Assembly: GCA_030141605.1 (NCBI GenBank)
Contig: JAQGDQ010000369.1
Span: forward strand, 57,001 to 121,000
DNA: 64,000 bases
Reading direction: 5' to 3'
Source: Tubiluchus corallicola
Lineage: Eukaryota > Priapulida > Priapulimorpha > Priapulimorphida > Tubiluchidae
Position 1 is the first letter of the stretch, and each line of letters begins with the position of its first letter. The position numbers and the translations under genes were made by a program. The notes beneath the pieces were generated by a model, which saw only the letters and a program-made list of their open reading frames with translations, was not told where the DNA came from and did not search any database. Shown in pieces: positions 46,347 through 59,616 of the stretch.

Positions 46347-49300
46347 TCAATTAAGCATCGGCGAAGCGAAAAATTGCCTTGGCGTTCTACCACTCTTCGA
46401 ACCAAACCGGGGTGTATTAAAGACAGACTTGGCCCGTTGCCCTAGCGTGCTAGTTGATTTGCTAGGTGTCATTTGTGACGGCGTGTCGACTGGACCCAGC
46501 ATGCTGGTTAGGGCCGGGGCGGGTCGCGATTCCGGCGTGTGAAGCAGCTGAGGGGACTCTTCATTATTGTGATCTCTTCTACCTCTGTTATTATTATCAC
46601 CTCGATCATGCACATCTTCGTCGTCGCCAATATAATTGAACCAATACGACCGAGGCAACTTCAACAAACTTTCCATGACCCCGGCCTGTTTTACAGTCTC
46701 CGTCATCATCGCCATCGGCTCCAGATTTGGACCGCTGAATCCAACGATGGTCGGACCGAAAACTTTCGCCAGATTGCTGACTGTCATCTTCACCGCCGGA
46801 CACTCGGACACCTTCTGAAGATGAAGCATCATATAAGCAAGTGTATCTCTGTTGGGCTGCGGAAGCTGGTTAATAGCATGATATAACTGAGTGTCATGCT
46901 CTTTTTGTGAAGCTTCAACAAAAAAATTCCATAACTTATAGGTGAGAAGTGGCTCTTTCAAAGTCCTAAAAAACAGCTTGACACATCCACATATTACGTT
47001 TATATCTATTACGCGAGATAGATTGGGAACGCCTCTGCCACGCAAGAAAGCATCTTTTAAATCCCTCACTTCTTTTTCTGATCCAGGAACTCTGTATAGT
47101 CCTACTTCGTTAAATCCCCGATGCTCAATCTCCCTGACACAGTGCACGATTATTCCGGGCACCATCGGCTCAGTCGGCGGAACAAAATCGGCAATGGTGC
47201 CTACCATCCCGACAGAAGTCGGAGTTGTACAGGAAGCTATGCAGGGCAATGGGACATCATCGCGATGGTTCGGATGACAGGTTGCCCTGCAGTCCTTGCA
47301 CTTCAGGGCAAGTTTTCCAAACTTGATCCGCTTTCCACAAGGCATGCACGTCTCAGGTTTTATAACGGTCTTACTGGCGAAAGCGTGTTGTCTGTTCAAG
47401 CCTTTTCCAGCCGAATTCCAACGCTGCATCTTAGGAGACTTAAAAAGTTTGTTGGCCGGTGTATTCGCTGTACTAGCAGCCTTTCCCACGCCAAAGAAAG
47501 AATCATCAGAATCACTATCTTCAAAACGTTCAGCCCGAGCAAGCTGAGGCAGTCCAGGTTCACTGAAGCTTCTGTTTAGTCTGGTCGGAGCTGCTCCAGC
47601 TTTTATTTCAGACACCGCTTTGATAGGACCATCCTCTGGCATGGTTATCGTTGTCGTAGCAACAATGGAATCGTGCGCTTTGATAACCGCTTCTTCTTCG
47701 TTGCTCTTCTTTCTCTTTGGAGGAGTGATGTCCTCTAACGGTGGAGCTGTCGGTACGCTTCGCTTTTTCTGCAGCGGTACATGAGATGATGGACCGTATC
47801 TTGGAGAATGACGATCCCATTTTGTCCCATTTCGCCTGCAATTTTCTTCATCACTTTCTTCGGTTCTATCAATTTCTGAAGGTGACAGCAAACTGGCAGT
47901 TTCATCTATCGTATCCAAGTTTTTCTTTGGAGAAATGCGATCGTTAAAACCCGTATGGCTGAAGCTTGTTAAGAAGCTCAAGCGTTCTCGCTCTTGTTGC
48001 GTCAACATGCTTTTATTCCTGTCGTTCATGATCTCCCGAATCAGCGTCATTTGCCTGTCCATGTTTTCTCGTTCGGCTTCCACGCGACACCTCCTGTCCA
48101 TCTCGGTCTGAATCTGCTGTCGAGCATGCTTCAGTTTCAGCTCCAGCGAGTCCTTCTCCGCTTCGACCCTGCTGAGCATGGACCTGAGTTTTTCCAGTTC
48201 TGCTTCCGCTGCCTGCCACATCACTCTGCAGTTTTCCTGATGTTTCACAAACGAGATGAAGTCGCCTTCCAGTCCTTGCGTGAGAACTGCAGTATTCCGC
48301 ACGAGATCATCAAACCTGCAAAAGAACCAGCAAATGTTAAACTCGCTGCTGTATACTGAACACAACAAGTGCTCTTTCAGATTGTACATCTTTCAGAAAT
48401 TTTCACAAATAGTCACAAAATTTCATCTTTCACAAATTTTTCACTTTATACTGTCTACTTTTGCGACGACAAAAAGATCTGGCGAGTTTGGCATTATAAC
48501 GCGGTGCACTGACACATATAAGGGTTTATTGTACCATTGGGTTTATACATCAAAGTTTGATGTTCTGTCTTTAGTTTAAATTTGACTTGTAATATTGTAT
48601 TCTTATATATGATGTTATAGCGTGATATATACATGTATGTAATTATATCTTTGTAATCAGTGTGTGTATTATGTGAATTGTGATTGTAACTGCAAATACC
48701 CAATAAAATATATGCTTATATCTACTCAAATTGAGACATTTTGTTTTGTGAAAAATATGGGCGTTAAGTGTGGTTGGCATTGTCTGGGCGGCATTATAAG
48801 AGGGGCGTTATAACAAGGACTGAGTGTGGAACACGCAGCATTTGTACAGCATACACACAATGGCTCTACATGGTAAGTGTTTAGGTGTAGACAGTCGGAA
48901 TTGAATTACTAAACAACACTACCCGTTATTCAACATTATTGATCACAACATGGGGCTAGTGTATTTTCAGAATATTGTACTGCAGGGCTGTGATGAGGTA
49001 GTGCAATACTGGCAGGAGAATACAGCAGACTTCTCAGGTGTGCGTGTGAACGTGGCTTTAACTAGCACATAGACGCTTATTCTGACCTTGTGTTAGTGGG
49101 AGCCACTAGTCACGTGCACACCTGAGCTTATAAAAAGGGTAGGTCTGCTGTAGATCCTTGTCAGTGGTCGGTGGGCGTCTCATCTCATCGCAGCTCTGTT
49201 CGCACTTCATCAGGCTTTCTGTTTGCTCCATTCGGTAAGCTATCTGGAACAGTTATTTTGTTTGGGTAATAAATCGTCATTTTTATTTTATTCATTTTGT

Positions 49301-50836
49301 TTTTTTTTGTCTTTGAGTCATGCCGCACGGTGTAGGCCGCGGTGCCATCCGTTCTGCCTCCACTAAAAGTGGAGAGCAGTCCAATATTTTATCCCTTGAA
49401 CAGGCAACCCTGTTACACACTGAGTGAGAATTCATAACTTTGAATAAACCGCCGTGATAATTGAATAGAGATGGCATCTTTTTCGATCACCACGCGGATT
49501 AATAAACGGGGGCAAAAAATTCTTTTAGTGTTGTTAAAGTTGCAGTGTCATGATTAGCCTTTGTAATAGAAAGACCTGTGTTTGAACCATTACGGAGGAA
49601 ATTACACTCCTTCAAGTAAGTCATTACGTTAATTTATGGAAAAACACTCCAGAGATATTTTAATTAGAAAAATTCTGTTCAATGTTTTTACCTTCGTATC
49701 TTAAGCGTTTTAAACTAACATTATCACGGTCCATTATTGCTAACATAAGTTAACGTCAGCACAAGCTACTATTGCTAACAAACTCATAATGACAGATTAG
49801 ACGTACAGAACTGAACATTCCACCCGAGCACAGAAATTTTTATCAAATGAAATAAGGTGTGTTAGGGCCGAATGCTCATTCAAGGACAAAAAAGGGGGTA
49901 CTTAAAGTAGGTTTCAAAAAAATTGCCTTAAGAAATTATATTGCTTTATAGTAATTTTATGCATATATCGTACTCGCGTTCACAGGATTTTTTGTTTGCT
50001 TTAATTTTAAATCTCCCGCAATACAATTCCGTCATATACGCACAACGTAAATCAGGGAAAGAAAAGGCAATGTTAAATTATCAAAAGACTTTCCATGCAA
50101 AATTATATTACTTAGATTTTCACTTATCTGCATATAAGACCTATGTAACTAGAAAAGAAAATTTTTAATTATTTAAAATGTTTTCACCAATTGGTAAAAT
50201 GTTGCTGATTCACCCTCCAGGGTGCACCACTCACTAACCAAAAACGTATTTTTAATTTTATTGACAAGATACAGTAACTTAAAATTTTACTTAGTAAGTG
50301 ACGTGTATGCTATCAACACTCTGATTCTTTTTTCAAACTTTACTCAGTGTCATCTAAACTTGTTTCAAATGACTTATCGTCAAAATGGTTGCGTCTAACG
50401 GTCATCGTGGGAGTTTAAATTAACATATTTTTTACATCGTTATTGCCGATGCAAGTCTAATGTGCAAAAAGGCAGTATGTAAGTGGTATAAAATTTAAAG
50501 ACGAATTTTTTTAGTTTTATGTAAGTTGAGGGTTTTCTTATGCTTTAATGCACCACGAGTCTTGGCTACTTGATTTGTTTTTACTGCAGTACAAAACTAA
50601 ACCCACTTACAGGATTTTACAGGTCTATAAATTCCTGTATATAGTGTATTTACTTGGCATTTATTTTCTATTTTCAACTCTTCAAACGTTAGTTAAGCTA
50701 ATTAGCACTTTAAGAAAACTGAAACTTTCAATTGCGGTGGCATTAAGTGCGTTTACGTGATTAAATAAATTTTCTAAACAACAGATTAAATGAATCCAAC
50801 TCACTTCACTAGCAACGACAATTTGCTTAGACTCAT
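46347..50836 (-). CDS. RACGAP1: Rac GTPase-activating protein 1 (centralspindlin subunit)
   Basis: Coding exons are 50836-50805 and 48315-46347 (minus strand), joined AA|GTGAGT to TTGCAG|G in phase 2, giving 666 residues (human about 632). The protein begins MSLSKLSLLVK, then FDDLVRNTAVLTQG. An N-terminal coiled coil runs to about residue 110; this is the part that binds the MKLP1 kinesin. A Ser-rich linker follows. The C1 zinc-binding domain runs from HAFASKTVIKPETCMPCGKR to PLPC. The RhoGAP domain has its arginine finger in GLYRVPG (codon at 47091-47093) and NLAKVFGPTIVG. The C-terminus FASPMLN matches the family's ending. It acts at the spindle midzone and cleavage furrow to control Rho-family GTPases in cytokinesis. 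The short first coding exon is my prediction; its fit to the family N-terminus is good. Confidence 0.95.
48300..48900. other. RacGAP1 intron region with a promoter-like plus-strand leader
   Basis: At about 48860 an ATGGCTCTACATG followed by GTAAGT looks like a plus-strand leader exon. Upstream are repeated GGC-ATTATAA-type words. No downstream exon was found. Confidence 0.2.
49110..49275 (+). promoter_or_regulatory. LTR-like or promoter-like segment
   Basis: A CACGTG E-box (49111), a TATAAAA box (49129-49135) and an AATAAA (49268-49273) lie in the spacing expected of a U3-R-U5 solo LTR or a cryptic promoter. No internal retroelement coding is nearby and LTR ends were not resolved. Confidence 0.3.
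50105..50548 (+). repeat. Dispersed repeat family, copy C
   Basis: Same orientation and length as the copy at 12028. It contains CCCTCCAGGGTGCACCACTC, a 12-base near-palindromic core, and ATGGTTGCGTCTAACGGTC. It sits in the long RacGAP1 intron. Confidence 0.85.
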
Positions 50837-50900
50837 GTTGAATTTTGTAAGTTGTTCAGCCAGCTAAATAAGTTCTAGTCTTCAATGAGGTCAGGATCAT
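50837..50900 (-). promoter_or_regulatory. RacGAP1 5' leader with upstream ORF
   Basis: A TTTTATTTTCAG acceptor ends at 50901. The first leader bases are an ATG opening a 14-codon uORF that stops before the main ATG at 50836. The leader's upstream exon may be near 52043-52140, where a GTAAGT donor (minus strand) and a CCAAT box are seen. Confidence 0.45.
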
Positions 50901-53900
50901 CTGAAAATAAAAAGATCGCATACTGTCAAGTTAACAACCGATATAAGATGTCACGATAATCATTGTTCATGACTAAGCAAAGTCAACCCTTTGTGAAAAT
51001 TGTGCTGTTAAACACATCGTCCTGGGTCTTGAGGATGAAATTTCCTCTGCATGGTATTTGGTAAAACAAATTAGATTCATAATACTTGTGGAGTTTAGGG
51101 CCTATATAAGAATATTGTTTTTCAAGACAACCTAACAAAGTTTTGAATTTTGAAAATAACTAAAGTTTTGAAACATCAATTTCACTGAGTACATAACTAA
51201 GTTTTTAAAATACAACTGTATAAAATTTCGTCAACTGGTTTCTTATGCTTAATTTCATATTTACAAAATGAACTGCAACCAAATGTATTGGCATTTTTGC
51301 AGTTATACATTCATGTACTCTAAAATTCATTTTAATATCACACAAAAACAGTTCCATGCTTCATTAAGGCAGCACTACTAACACAGCCGAACGTGCCTGA
51401 GACAGCTCAGCTTATTCAACGTCTCATCTTAGAGACTTAATCTTAATTATGAGCTAACAAAGTCCTGCTATAAACATTTACATTAAGTAACCCTGGCTTT
51501 GACTGCTAGACACCGCCTTACAGATTACCAAGCAGTATATAAAAATCAGTCAGTAGGTATGCAGAATATGTTGAATATGTAAAAGTAATGTAAAAAGTAA
51601 ATGTAAAAGTAAATGTCAGTTTGTTTTACATACACCAGCACTACACAATCCTACCTTAGCCTACAAGAATGTAGGGTGTGAATATGAGGTAAGGTAGTTT
51701 TACTAACAGGTAGCAACGAGCAGGGTCCTGACTAAGCACCAGGAGGAGAATAAACCAACGACACGCATCTGGACGGGACTTCAAGACATCATAAACGTTA
51801 ACAAATCGACCAACAATGGAGCACATTTTATTACAAATGGCTATATTTCATACGGCTCATTTTTTCAAAATTTACTGGTGATGAATTGGTGCAATGCGTA
51901 TTTTAAATTATCCAAACATCAATGACAGTGTATAAACTGCACTCATTCCGTTTAGAACAACAACATATTACAAATTAACAATATTGCCTTGCATATTATA
52001 ACACAAAACCCTTAGTTCAGAAGGTTTATATATTCAACTTACGCAAATGTAGCTATTCTTCACAGCAAAATCATTTTGTTTGCAGAATTTACGTTTTCGA
52101 ACTTTCTGAATTTGCCGCAGTAAACTTTAAATGGTTTGTCATTTCAACCAATCAGAAACCAGAACAAAGATTTTAAGAAAATTCGGAAACCTTCCACGAC
52201 CACAATACAACACCCTAGGATACTAACATGGAGACTAACATGAACATTAACTTGAGCTCAATGGGTCAGACTCAGCGGTAGTGCTTTTTGGGGAGACTCG
52301 ATAATGCATTACTTTGCTCATTCTAGGTATTTAAGCTTGTAGATGCGTCACAAGCAGACAACTTAGCTTCGTTTTAATATTAATTCTACTAACCATTTTT
52401 TTTACCTTATGCACACTCACAGTTAACAAGGAGCTCCATATTAAGTCGATTTCAATAAACGAGTAATTGCTGTAACTGCACAACAGTCAGTTCTGAAATG
52501 TTGTAATATTAATTTTATTGAAATCTGATAGGCATGATAATTCTGCTTATGTCAATGTAACATAATTATTATAATAAATCTTTCAAAATGGCATGATTTA
52601 TTATTTCTTTTGTACACTGGTATTCTCAGCACTTTTATTAAACTGATATAATTTTTCTTATACAGAGCAACATGTTTACTTATAGTATGGCATATGGATT
52701 AAATAAATAAATTCAAAATTTAACAAAAGCCAGATCGAAAAGGAATTACACAACAGTTATCATTGACTAAATTAGCTCTATACTTAATACACAACATACA
52801 ACAAATTTTTAAATGTATAATTGTAAAAGTTCTCAATGCAATTGTGAATATTTTCTGTGAATTCAATAACGTTAAGATTTTGCAGCATAGCTCAAATCGA
52901 TTATTACTCTTACTTAGTTATACAAAATAGGTATATAATGGAATAAAAAATTATATGCACTGCTCTATGTCAAAATTTATCAAACTAAACAAAGCACTTG
53001 TTACTCTTTCTTGTATGGTCTACCATGCAGGGAGCAGAGAAATGAAGATAGCAGATTAATGGACATTCAGCGTAGAATCATTCCAAAAGCCATGTGTGAG
53101 AGGTAAAATTTTCAATAATTATTGTTTGCACAAAAGGTTTACCCAATTTTAATACATTTTTTTGTTTTGTCATGATAATTACGATGTTGGCGTGGTGTGG
53201 TAGGTGTGATGTAGTAGTGTAATGTAGCATAGATAATGTAGTGTGTGTGATTAGTAGCTGCATGCATAGGTGTGAGTTTTCATTGTGTGTTTTACACGCA
53301 AAAATCTTTTGCAGGTTTTGACTAGTAATTTATTATCGATTAGTGATTATAACTCCTAGCTTCATACAAAATTTTATTCTAACATATTATCATTCCAACT
53401 AATCATAAATAACGTTTCATAATTATTATTATTTTGTTTAAGGTATTCACTTAAAGTCTTTTGTTAAAACTGAATCTATATAACTAGAAAATATATATAT
53501 ATTAAAAAATGCTTTAATTATTGCTTTAATAACAGAAAGCTGACTGATTTGCTTTCCTCACAATGTAATACATGTTAGTAAGAAACTATGGCTATGTATC
53601 TGATTGTCTCGACATTTTTGTCAGCCAGGAGAGATTTAGCTTATGTTAAACAATGTTGGTGGACACTGACCATTAATAACTACGTGCACGTTAGACGTTT
53701 GACTTTCTTCTTATTATTATTCATGTGATACTGCGCATCTGACATCTATCCGGGTTTGAAACTGAGACCAAATCCTGGCCAGGTTCGTCCAAATATGACT
53801 CAGTCCGTGGTGATTATTATTATGAATACTAAAAATAAGTATTGTCGTTGTCTGTCTGTCAACTGGTAGTGTGTGTTACCTTAACTTTTGCTAGGTTCTT

Positions 53901-54394
53901 CAAAAGACCACAGCCTACCTGGCCCTTGACTGCAGACTCTTGCAGTCTGACGGAGAGGACGCAGCTCCAAATCAAACAGTGTGTAGAAAACTAACTGAAA
54001 GATGTGCCGTATTGACGAAGCTACTTTTTGTCGTGCAATTATTAATGAAAAAATTATCATCGCAAAGAAAACCTTAAGGCGAATTTGTTAAAGCAAGGGA
54101 CAGGTTAGTAGGTAAGTTGAGTTTTACTATGCTGTCAACCAGCTCCTAACCTTGCAAATTCAAAATTTTGATAGGCCTATCATTAAATATATAGTTGCAT
54201 TCGCAAGTAATGGTATGATTAGTAAAATGATTGAGATGGGTTAAATTGGGCTTATTGTAAGACTTGACTTGTGGAAATTGAAGTTCATTCAGTACCATTT
54301 ACACTGTTTATTTACATTCATTAATCTGCAGTGTTGAGAATGCGAGAAACGATGGCTAAAAATGTGAATGAATAGTCCCTAAAATGGCTATATT
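50901..54394. other. RacGAP1-FKRP divergent region
   Basis: AT-rich, with a possible RacGAP1 non-coding exon and promoter at about 52040-52160. No other gene is supported. Confidence 0.45.
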
Positions 54395-54402
54395 ACCTTA
54401 AA

Positions 54403-55139
54403 GGCGCTATTACACTTTCGCACCGCCTAGCTTTTTATAGGTTATTACTCGTTTTCAGGCTCGTAAGTCATCATTCTATTATTCTTACGTCATCAGTGAA
54501 TGTTTCCGCTAATCTAATTGTAATTTAATAATATATTTAGGTATAATTACCAATAATTACGCTGTATTCACAGTTCTACGCCTATACAGGGCGTATCGCC
54601 ATCTTGTTTGTGTGTGTAGTCACGTGACAAATTTCGTACTAGTTTATGCATTATCAGGGCCTAGCTTAAAAGGCACGTGACACACTTTCATCTTCACCGC
54701 ATTTACGAAATAAAGAAAAAACCTTTACTTTTTTTATAATCTAATAGTAATAATACTACAGTAATAAATAAAATTAATGATAAATAACTGTAGTGGTCCA
54801 AAATAATTTCCTGCGGTACGATACAAACTTCCGTAGCTGCAACCCTAATAATCATAAATTATGCGAAGAAACCAAAAATACAGGTTAAGGGCCACATACG
54901 TCATTGCGCGAGAGCGATTGCGCATCAGTGATGTAAACACGGTTATTCACGTGCAGCTTTTAATGGCGGCTGTAGGTAAGTAATGCATGATTTTAATCTG
55001 GACTTATAAAGCGCAAGAAGCAATAATATTATGGGAATATGGTGTATATTACTCCTGTTGGTCTGCTTTCTGGCCTGCAGGCGTGAAAACAACCAATAGG
55101 CCAGGAAAAGCTAGGCGGTGCGAAAGTGTAATAGCGCCT
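54403..55139. mobile_element. TIR element with 8-bp target duplication, holding the predicted FKRP first exon
   Basis: The left end (GGCGCTATTACACTTTCGCA, continuing CCGCCTAGCTTTT) is the reverse complement of the right end over about 33 bases without mismatch. Both sides are flanked by ACCTTAAA (54395-54402 and 55140-55147). This is direct evidence of an insertion. An 8-bp target duplication fits hAT-type or similar superfamilies. No transposase is present. Confidence 0.9.
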
Positions 55140-57851
55140 ACCTTAAATAGCTGTTGGTGCTAATGAATATTTCTGTGCATTTGTTACTTAAAAATGAAAC
55201 TTCATTCTGCAGCAGTGGCTTCTACTATAAATTTCTACAAGAAGCAAATGGTTATGGTATTTTTTCAGTAGACTTTACCAACCAGTTACTATTGAACTTA
55301 ATGTAATGATGTCATATTTACACGTGAGTAAATATGTATTTAATCGTTTCACAAAAATGGTTTATTTAGACTGGGTGATATATAACTCAGTGCTCATCTC
55401 ACACCAGAACTCATGAGTTCAGAGACTTTAAAAATGTTACTTTTGATTCTTCGACTAAGCTTATTATTTATCAAAATAATGTGTGGATAATGATAAATCT
55501 TGGAAATAAGTATTAAGTTACTTCATTTCTGGACTAAGTCCTAAAGAAGCTTATTCTTATTTTTGTCAGTGGTTATATTTAAACTTTTGAAGCTGTTTTT
55601 AGTACATATTAGTTCCTTAATATTACAAACCAAGCGTCATCTGTGAAATGCTGCCATGACAGAGATAATGTGGGGTTCATGACAACATAAAATGTTCATA
55701 TTCCAGAATCTCCATTCTTCGCCTATAGAACTGTAATTATAATTTGCTGATATTGTATTAAGTAGACTTTTTGCTAAGTTCACTTTTTGTTTTACAGTAC
55801 TAGATTTTTGCTGCTAACAGGTAAAAACATTGAATGAGTTCTGATAATGATATTGTCTCTTCAGTCAGTTTAGTTAATGATTGATCACGGTAGGCCACAG
55901 TGTAGAAGTATTGTAAACTGTTAGGTATCTGGGCTTGACAATTAATGATTATAAGAACTGGATACTTCTGTAAACTAAGTTCGATAGTTCGAGCATCCTC
56001 ACATTTTAGTGGCACAATGAGAATACAAGACATGCGCCGCTTAGACAAAAATGTTCACTTCATTTTTTAATTTATATACAGGCTTTGCTGTATTGCTGCT
56101 ACCCTCAAAAGTTTGACTAATTTTAAATAAATTAAATCAATAGAAATTCTGGCAAAATTGCTTACAGAAAAACTTTAATCATGGGTGAACTGCATGCTGG
56201 TATTTATTAGAAATTCGTGGCCACATTTTGTCATTCATTTGATGGCAGCACAAGCTGAGTAAACAAAGTGCTTTAATATCTGCTTTCAGATGAGGAGCAC
56301 TCAACTGTACCTAATGCCATGGCTTACCGATGGCGACATTGTAATTATTTTAACCTGGCTGTATTTTTTGTAATAACAAATCTGATTACATTGCTGTACA
56401 TAATTCGACTACAACCATCTGCGGAATCTCGTCTTGCTTTATGCGCCAGTAGAACAAAGCGGAAAAATTCTGCACATGTCGACGGCTATGATGCCAAATT
56501 GACAATTCTCGTACGCGACTTTGAACAAGATTATTTGGAAAATAAGGTTGCAAAAACATTACAGTTGTATCATCAATCATTCCCCAATGCACATTTAGTC
56601 ATAGTATCAGACAAGTTGCCTTACCCACCTATAAAGCTGTCGAGTGCTTTGAAGGAAGTTGTAGAAGTGATTCAGCTAGATCCATTGCCTGCTAGTGCAT
56701 ACTACTTGTCAAATCCGGATCATTTTATAAAATCTGAATATGTGATGTTTGTGCCAGATGCGACAAGACCTGTGTCTCCTGACATGTTAGAAATTGCAAT
56801 TGAACGAATAACTTCAGAAAAATATGATGTTTTTGTTGTGCCGACAAAAACCGCTCGCAATGAACAGCTGAAACCCTGTCACAATTTGAAAGTGAATTTG
56901 CGCGAGTGGACTATGACAGTCAGTGAGGGCAAAACTTTACGTGACTGCAATAGTTTTGATGATAGTCCACTAGTTATTTTACCTCGGTCTATTCTTCTGA
57001 ATTTGACTCGACCGTTTGCGAGACCGTTTCCGTACAGTTTATTTGTGCAAGCTGCTATGCATGATCTCTTCATTGGCATCTACGATGACGTTTTGTTAAT
57101 GAGAGAGGAGTTGTATTCCTCTCCTGCCATTACTGCTTGGCAAAGAGACAAATCAGAACAGGAACGCAAGATTAAATTTTATCGACAAATGGGGATAAAA
57201 AAAGTTATTTCTCTTCCTTCGGGGGATATTGAGTGGTACGGCTGCGGTCGGGACACTGAGCGTTGTTTTGGAAATGTCATCAACGCTGTGCCGGAGTTTT
57301 TGTATCAACAGCGATGGACGCCACCTTGTTGTTTAAAAGCTTTGAGAGAAACTGCAAAACACGTATTCGACATTTTGACTAAGAACAATGTACCATACTG
57401 GCTTGAAGGAGGCAGCCTTCTTGGTGCTGTTAGACACAAAGACATAATCCCATGGGATTACGATGTTGATATTGGCATTTACCGTGATGATATTACAAAA
57501 TTAGATCTTTTCGTTGATGCACAGAAACAGCCTACAATGGACGAGGACGGTTTTGTCTGGGAAAAAGCAACCGACGGTGACTTCTACAGAGTTCAGTATA
57601 GTGAGACAAATCGCTTGCACGTCGACATTTTCCCCTTTTTCTCCAGAAATGGAATAATGACCAAAGATACGTGGTTTCCCACTCACAAACAAGACTGCGA
57701 GTTCCCTGAGCATTATCTCAAACCATTGACTAAAATTCAGTTTGCCGGTGTTGAAGCTTCCGCGCCAAATAACATCACGCAGTTCCTTGAATTGAAATTT
57801 GGCAAAGGTGTGATAGACAATCCTCAATACCCGGATACTATGAGGACTTGA
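54963..57851 (+). CDS. FKRP: Fukutin-related protein (ribitol-5-phosphate transferase)
   Basis: The main exon is 56290-57851. From the ATG at 56319 it gives 510 residues (human 495). A type II membrane anchor (~12-29, FNLAVFFVITNLITLLYII) is followed by a Golgi-lumenal stem domain and a LicD/nucleotidyltransferase domain with EGGSLLGAVRHKD and the metal-binding PWDYDVDIG (Asp 380, 382, 384). The enzyme adds ribitol 5-phosphate to the O-mannose glycan of alpha-dystroglycan. The exon is open upstream to an acceptor (CTTTCAG at 56289). I predict a first coding exon at 54963-54975 (ATGGCGGCTGTAG, then GTAAGT), which joins in frame and adds 14 residues (524 total). That exon lies inside a transposon-like insertion. 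If it is wrong, translation starts at 56319. Confidence 0.93.
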
Positions 57852-58065
57852 TCAGATGATGTGATAAGCACTTCGCGTTATATGCACTATTATTGTGTTG
57901 TTGTGCTGTAGTTGTAAACAATAGAACAGGTCGGCTTTTTACCACTCTTCGGTAACTCAAATGTTTTGTTTTAGCAAATAACTTGAAAGGTACATAATTA
58001 TTGAACAACGTAGCTGCTGTAGGCTATATGCATATATGTGAATCATGGTTATACTTTCACTTTTG

Positions 58066-58071
58066 AATAAA
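58066..58071 (+). terminator. Polyadenylation signal of FKRP
   Basis: AATAAA about 215 bases after the stop codon. Confidence 0.6.
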
Positions 58072-59616
58072 ACTGAATAGTTGAAATTACGCGAATTTTG
58101 CCTGTGAACAGAATTTTTATGCTAAGATCAGATGCAAATCAATGTATCCATGTTTTAATTCAAAACATTTTTTCCAGACTTTCTTTGGAGTGTTTGGCTA
58201 AAATCAAGATGTTTACTTTTCTTTCGACACGCCAATTTGATATATTTAGCTTCACTTCACTTTTTGTTTTATTTTTGTTTTTGAAGTAATTTGTAATTTA
58301 TGCCAGTGATTTGTAAATATCAAGCTCAGTAGTTTATGTTTCATAAATCAGCTATTGCTAAGCACCAGAGGTAGGACTAGTAATCAAGAAATGTGTTTAG
58401 ATGTTAATGTCTGATATGAGACTATAATGCTTTATTGCAGTATTAAAGAAAAATCGTACAATTGTGTAAACATTAGTTCAGAATGAAGAATGCTCTAAAA
58501 TATTGAAAACTACAATAGCTTTTTTTAAACCAAATCTTAGATTAAATAATAATTACCTCGGATACTCAAATTTCGTTAAACTTTCAAAGCTACGCGCAGC
58601 TCGTGAGATTGGCATCAGCGCCTTTTTGTGACATGCACGTGGCCGACAAATAGAAGGCGGTACTGTGATAACCATGACCATGAACTGCAGTGTTAGTTTC
58701 TGACGTCATATGACGTAGATCCCATTTTCGTGACATCACAAGTTTAAGCAGTAGCACTTACGCAAACGTGCTTGTCACGCAAGGGAAGATGCTTACCATT
58801 CCACAAACTGTGGTTAGTTTCTGACGTAAGCAGTAGTTGTGTTCGGTTGCCGTTAATTAACTTTCTAAGCTAATTATTCAAATATAAGAGACAATTGCTA
58901 ACCTTTATAGGCAAGAAAATGTATATCTTGAACAGTAAATTAAAATGAGATTGAGTGTAAACAATCGCCCAGTCTTCCTTTAATGGTTGTTCCAGTATTG
59001 CATTGGTTCCTTACTGAATCACTGTGTATGAGTGGGTATCAAAATAGAGTTAACAGCTTTGTACCCATTGTATAGTAAATATTTATAAGTTATTTATTGT
59101 AAATACATGTAATATGTAATCTTATATTTTACTTTTTACTTGACTGCTACGCTAATATTATTGATTTTGTTAAATCACATTTACAAGATTTATGTTGATT
59201 TTAAGTTGTATAATTAAATAAATTAATTAAGATACCTATATTCAGTAGGTAAAATCAATGCTGATGATATCTCAGTTATATTTTGTATTTGTAAAGCTGA
59301 CATATGACTATATACTCATTTTAGCTGTAATTTAAGTTGTTCTGTAGGGGTAGATATTTATTTTTAGCATCAAGTTAGAAATATCATTACATCAGATTTT
59401 TGCATACTTTCTCAGTAAAATGCAATGAATTAAAATAAAATTGATTGTTATTAGTCTGTTAGGTTGTATTTTCCATTTTTCTTACAGCCGGTTTGTCGCT
59501 GTTAATTTCCCACCAACAGTAACCTATTCATCAGCGTATATAAGATCTATAATAATATACATGTAATTACAGATTTAATTAGAACTGAAATGAATTCAGT
59601 TGTATGAAACTAAGCA
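58072..59616. other. Intergenic DNA
   Basis: AT-rich. A stretch at 58590-58840 has TTAGTTTCTGACGT twice and several TGACGT words (CRE-like), possibly regulatory or repeat-derived. No gene is supported. Confidence 0.4.

Noticed and set aside
55800-56048. 82-codon minus-strand ORF in the FKRP intron
   Set aside because: Composition is protein-like, but there is no start context, family motif or splice support.
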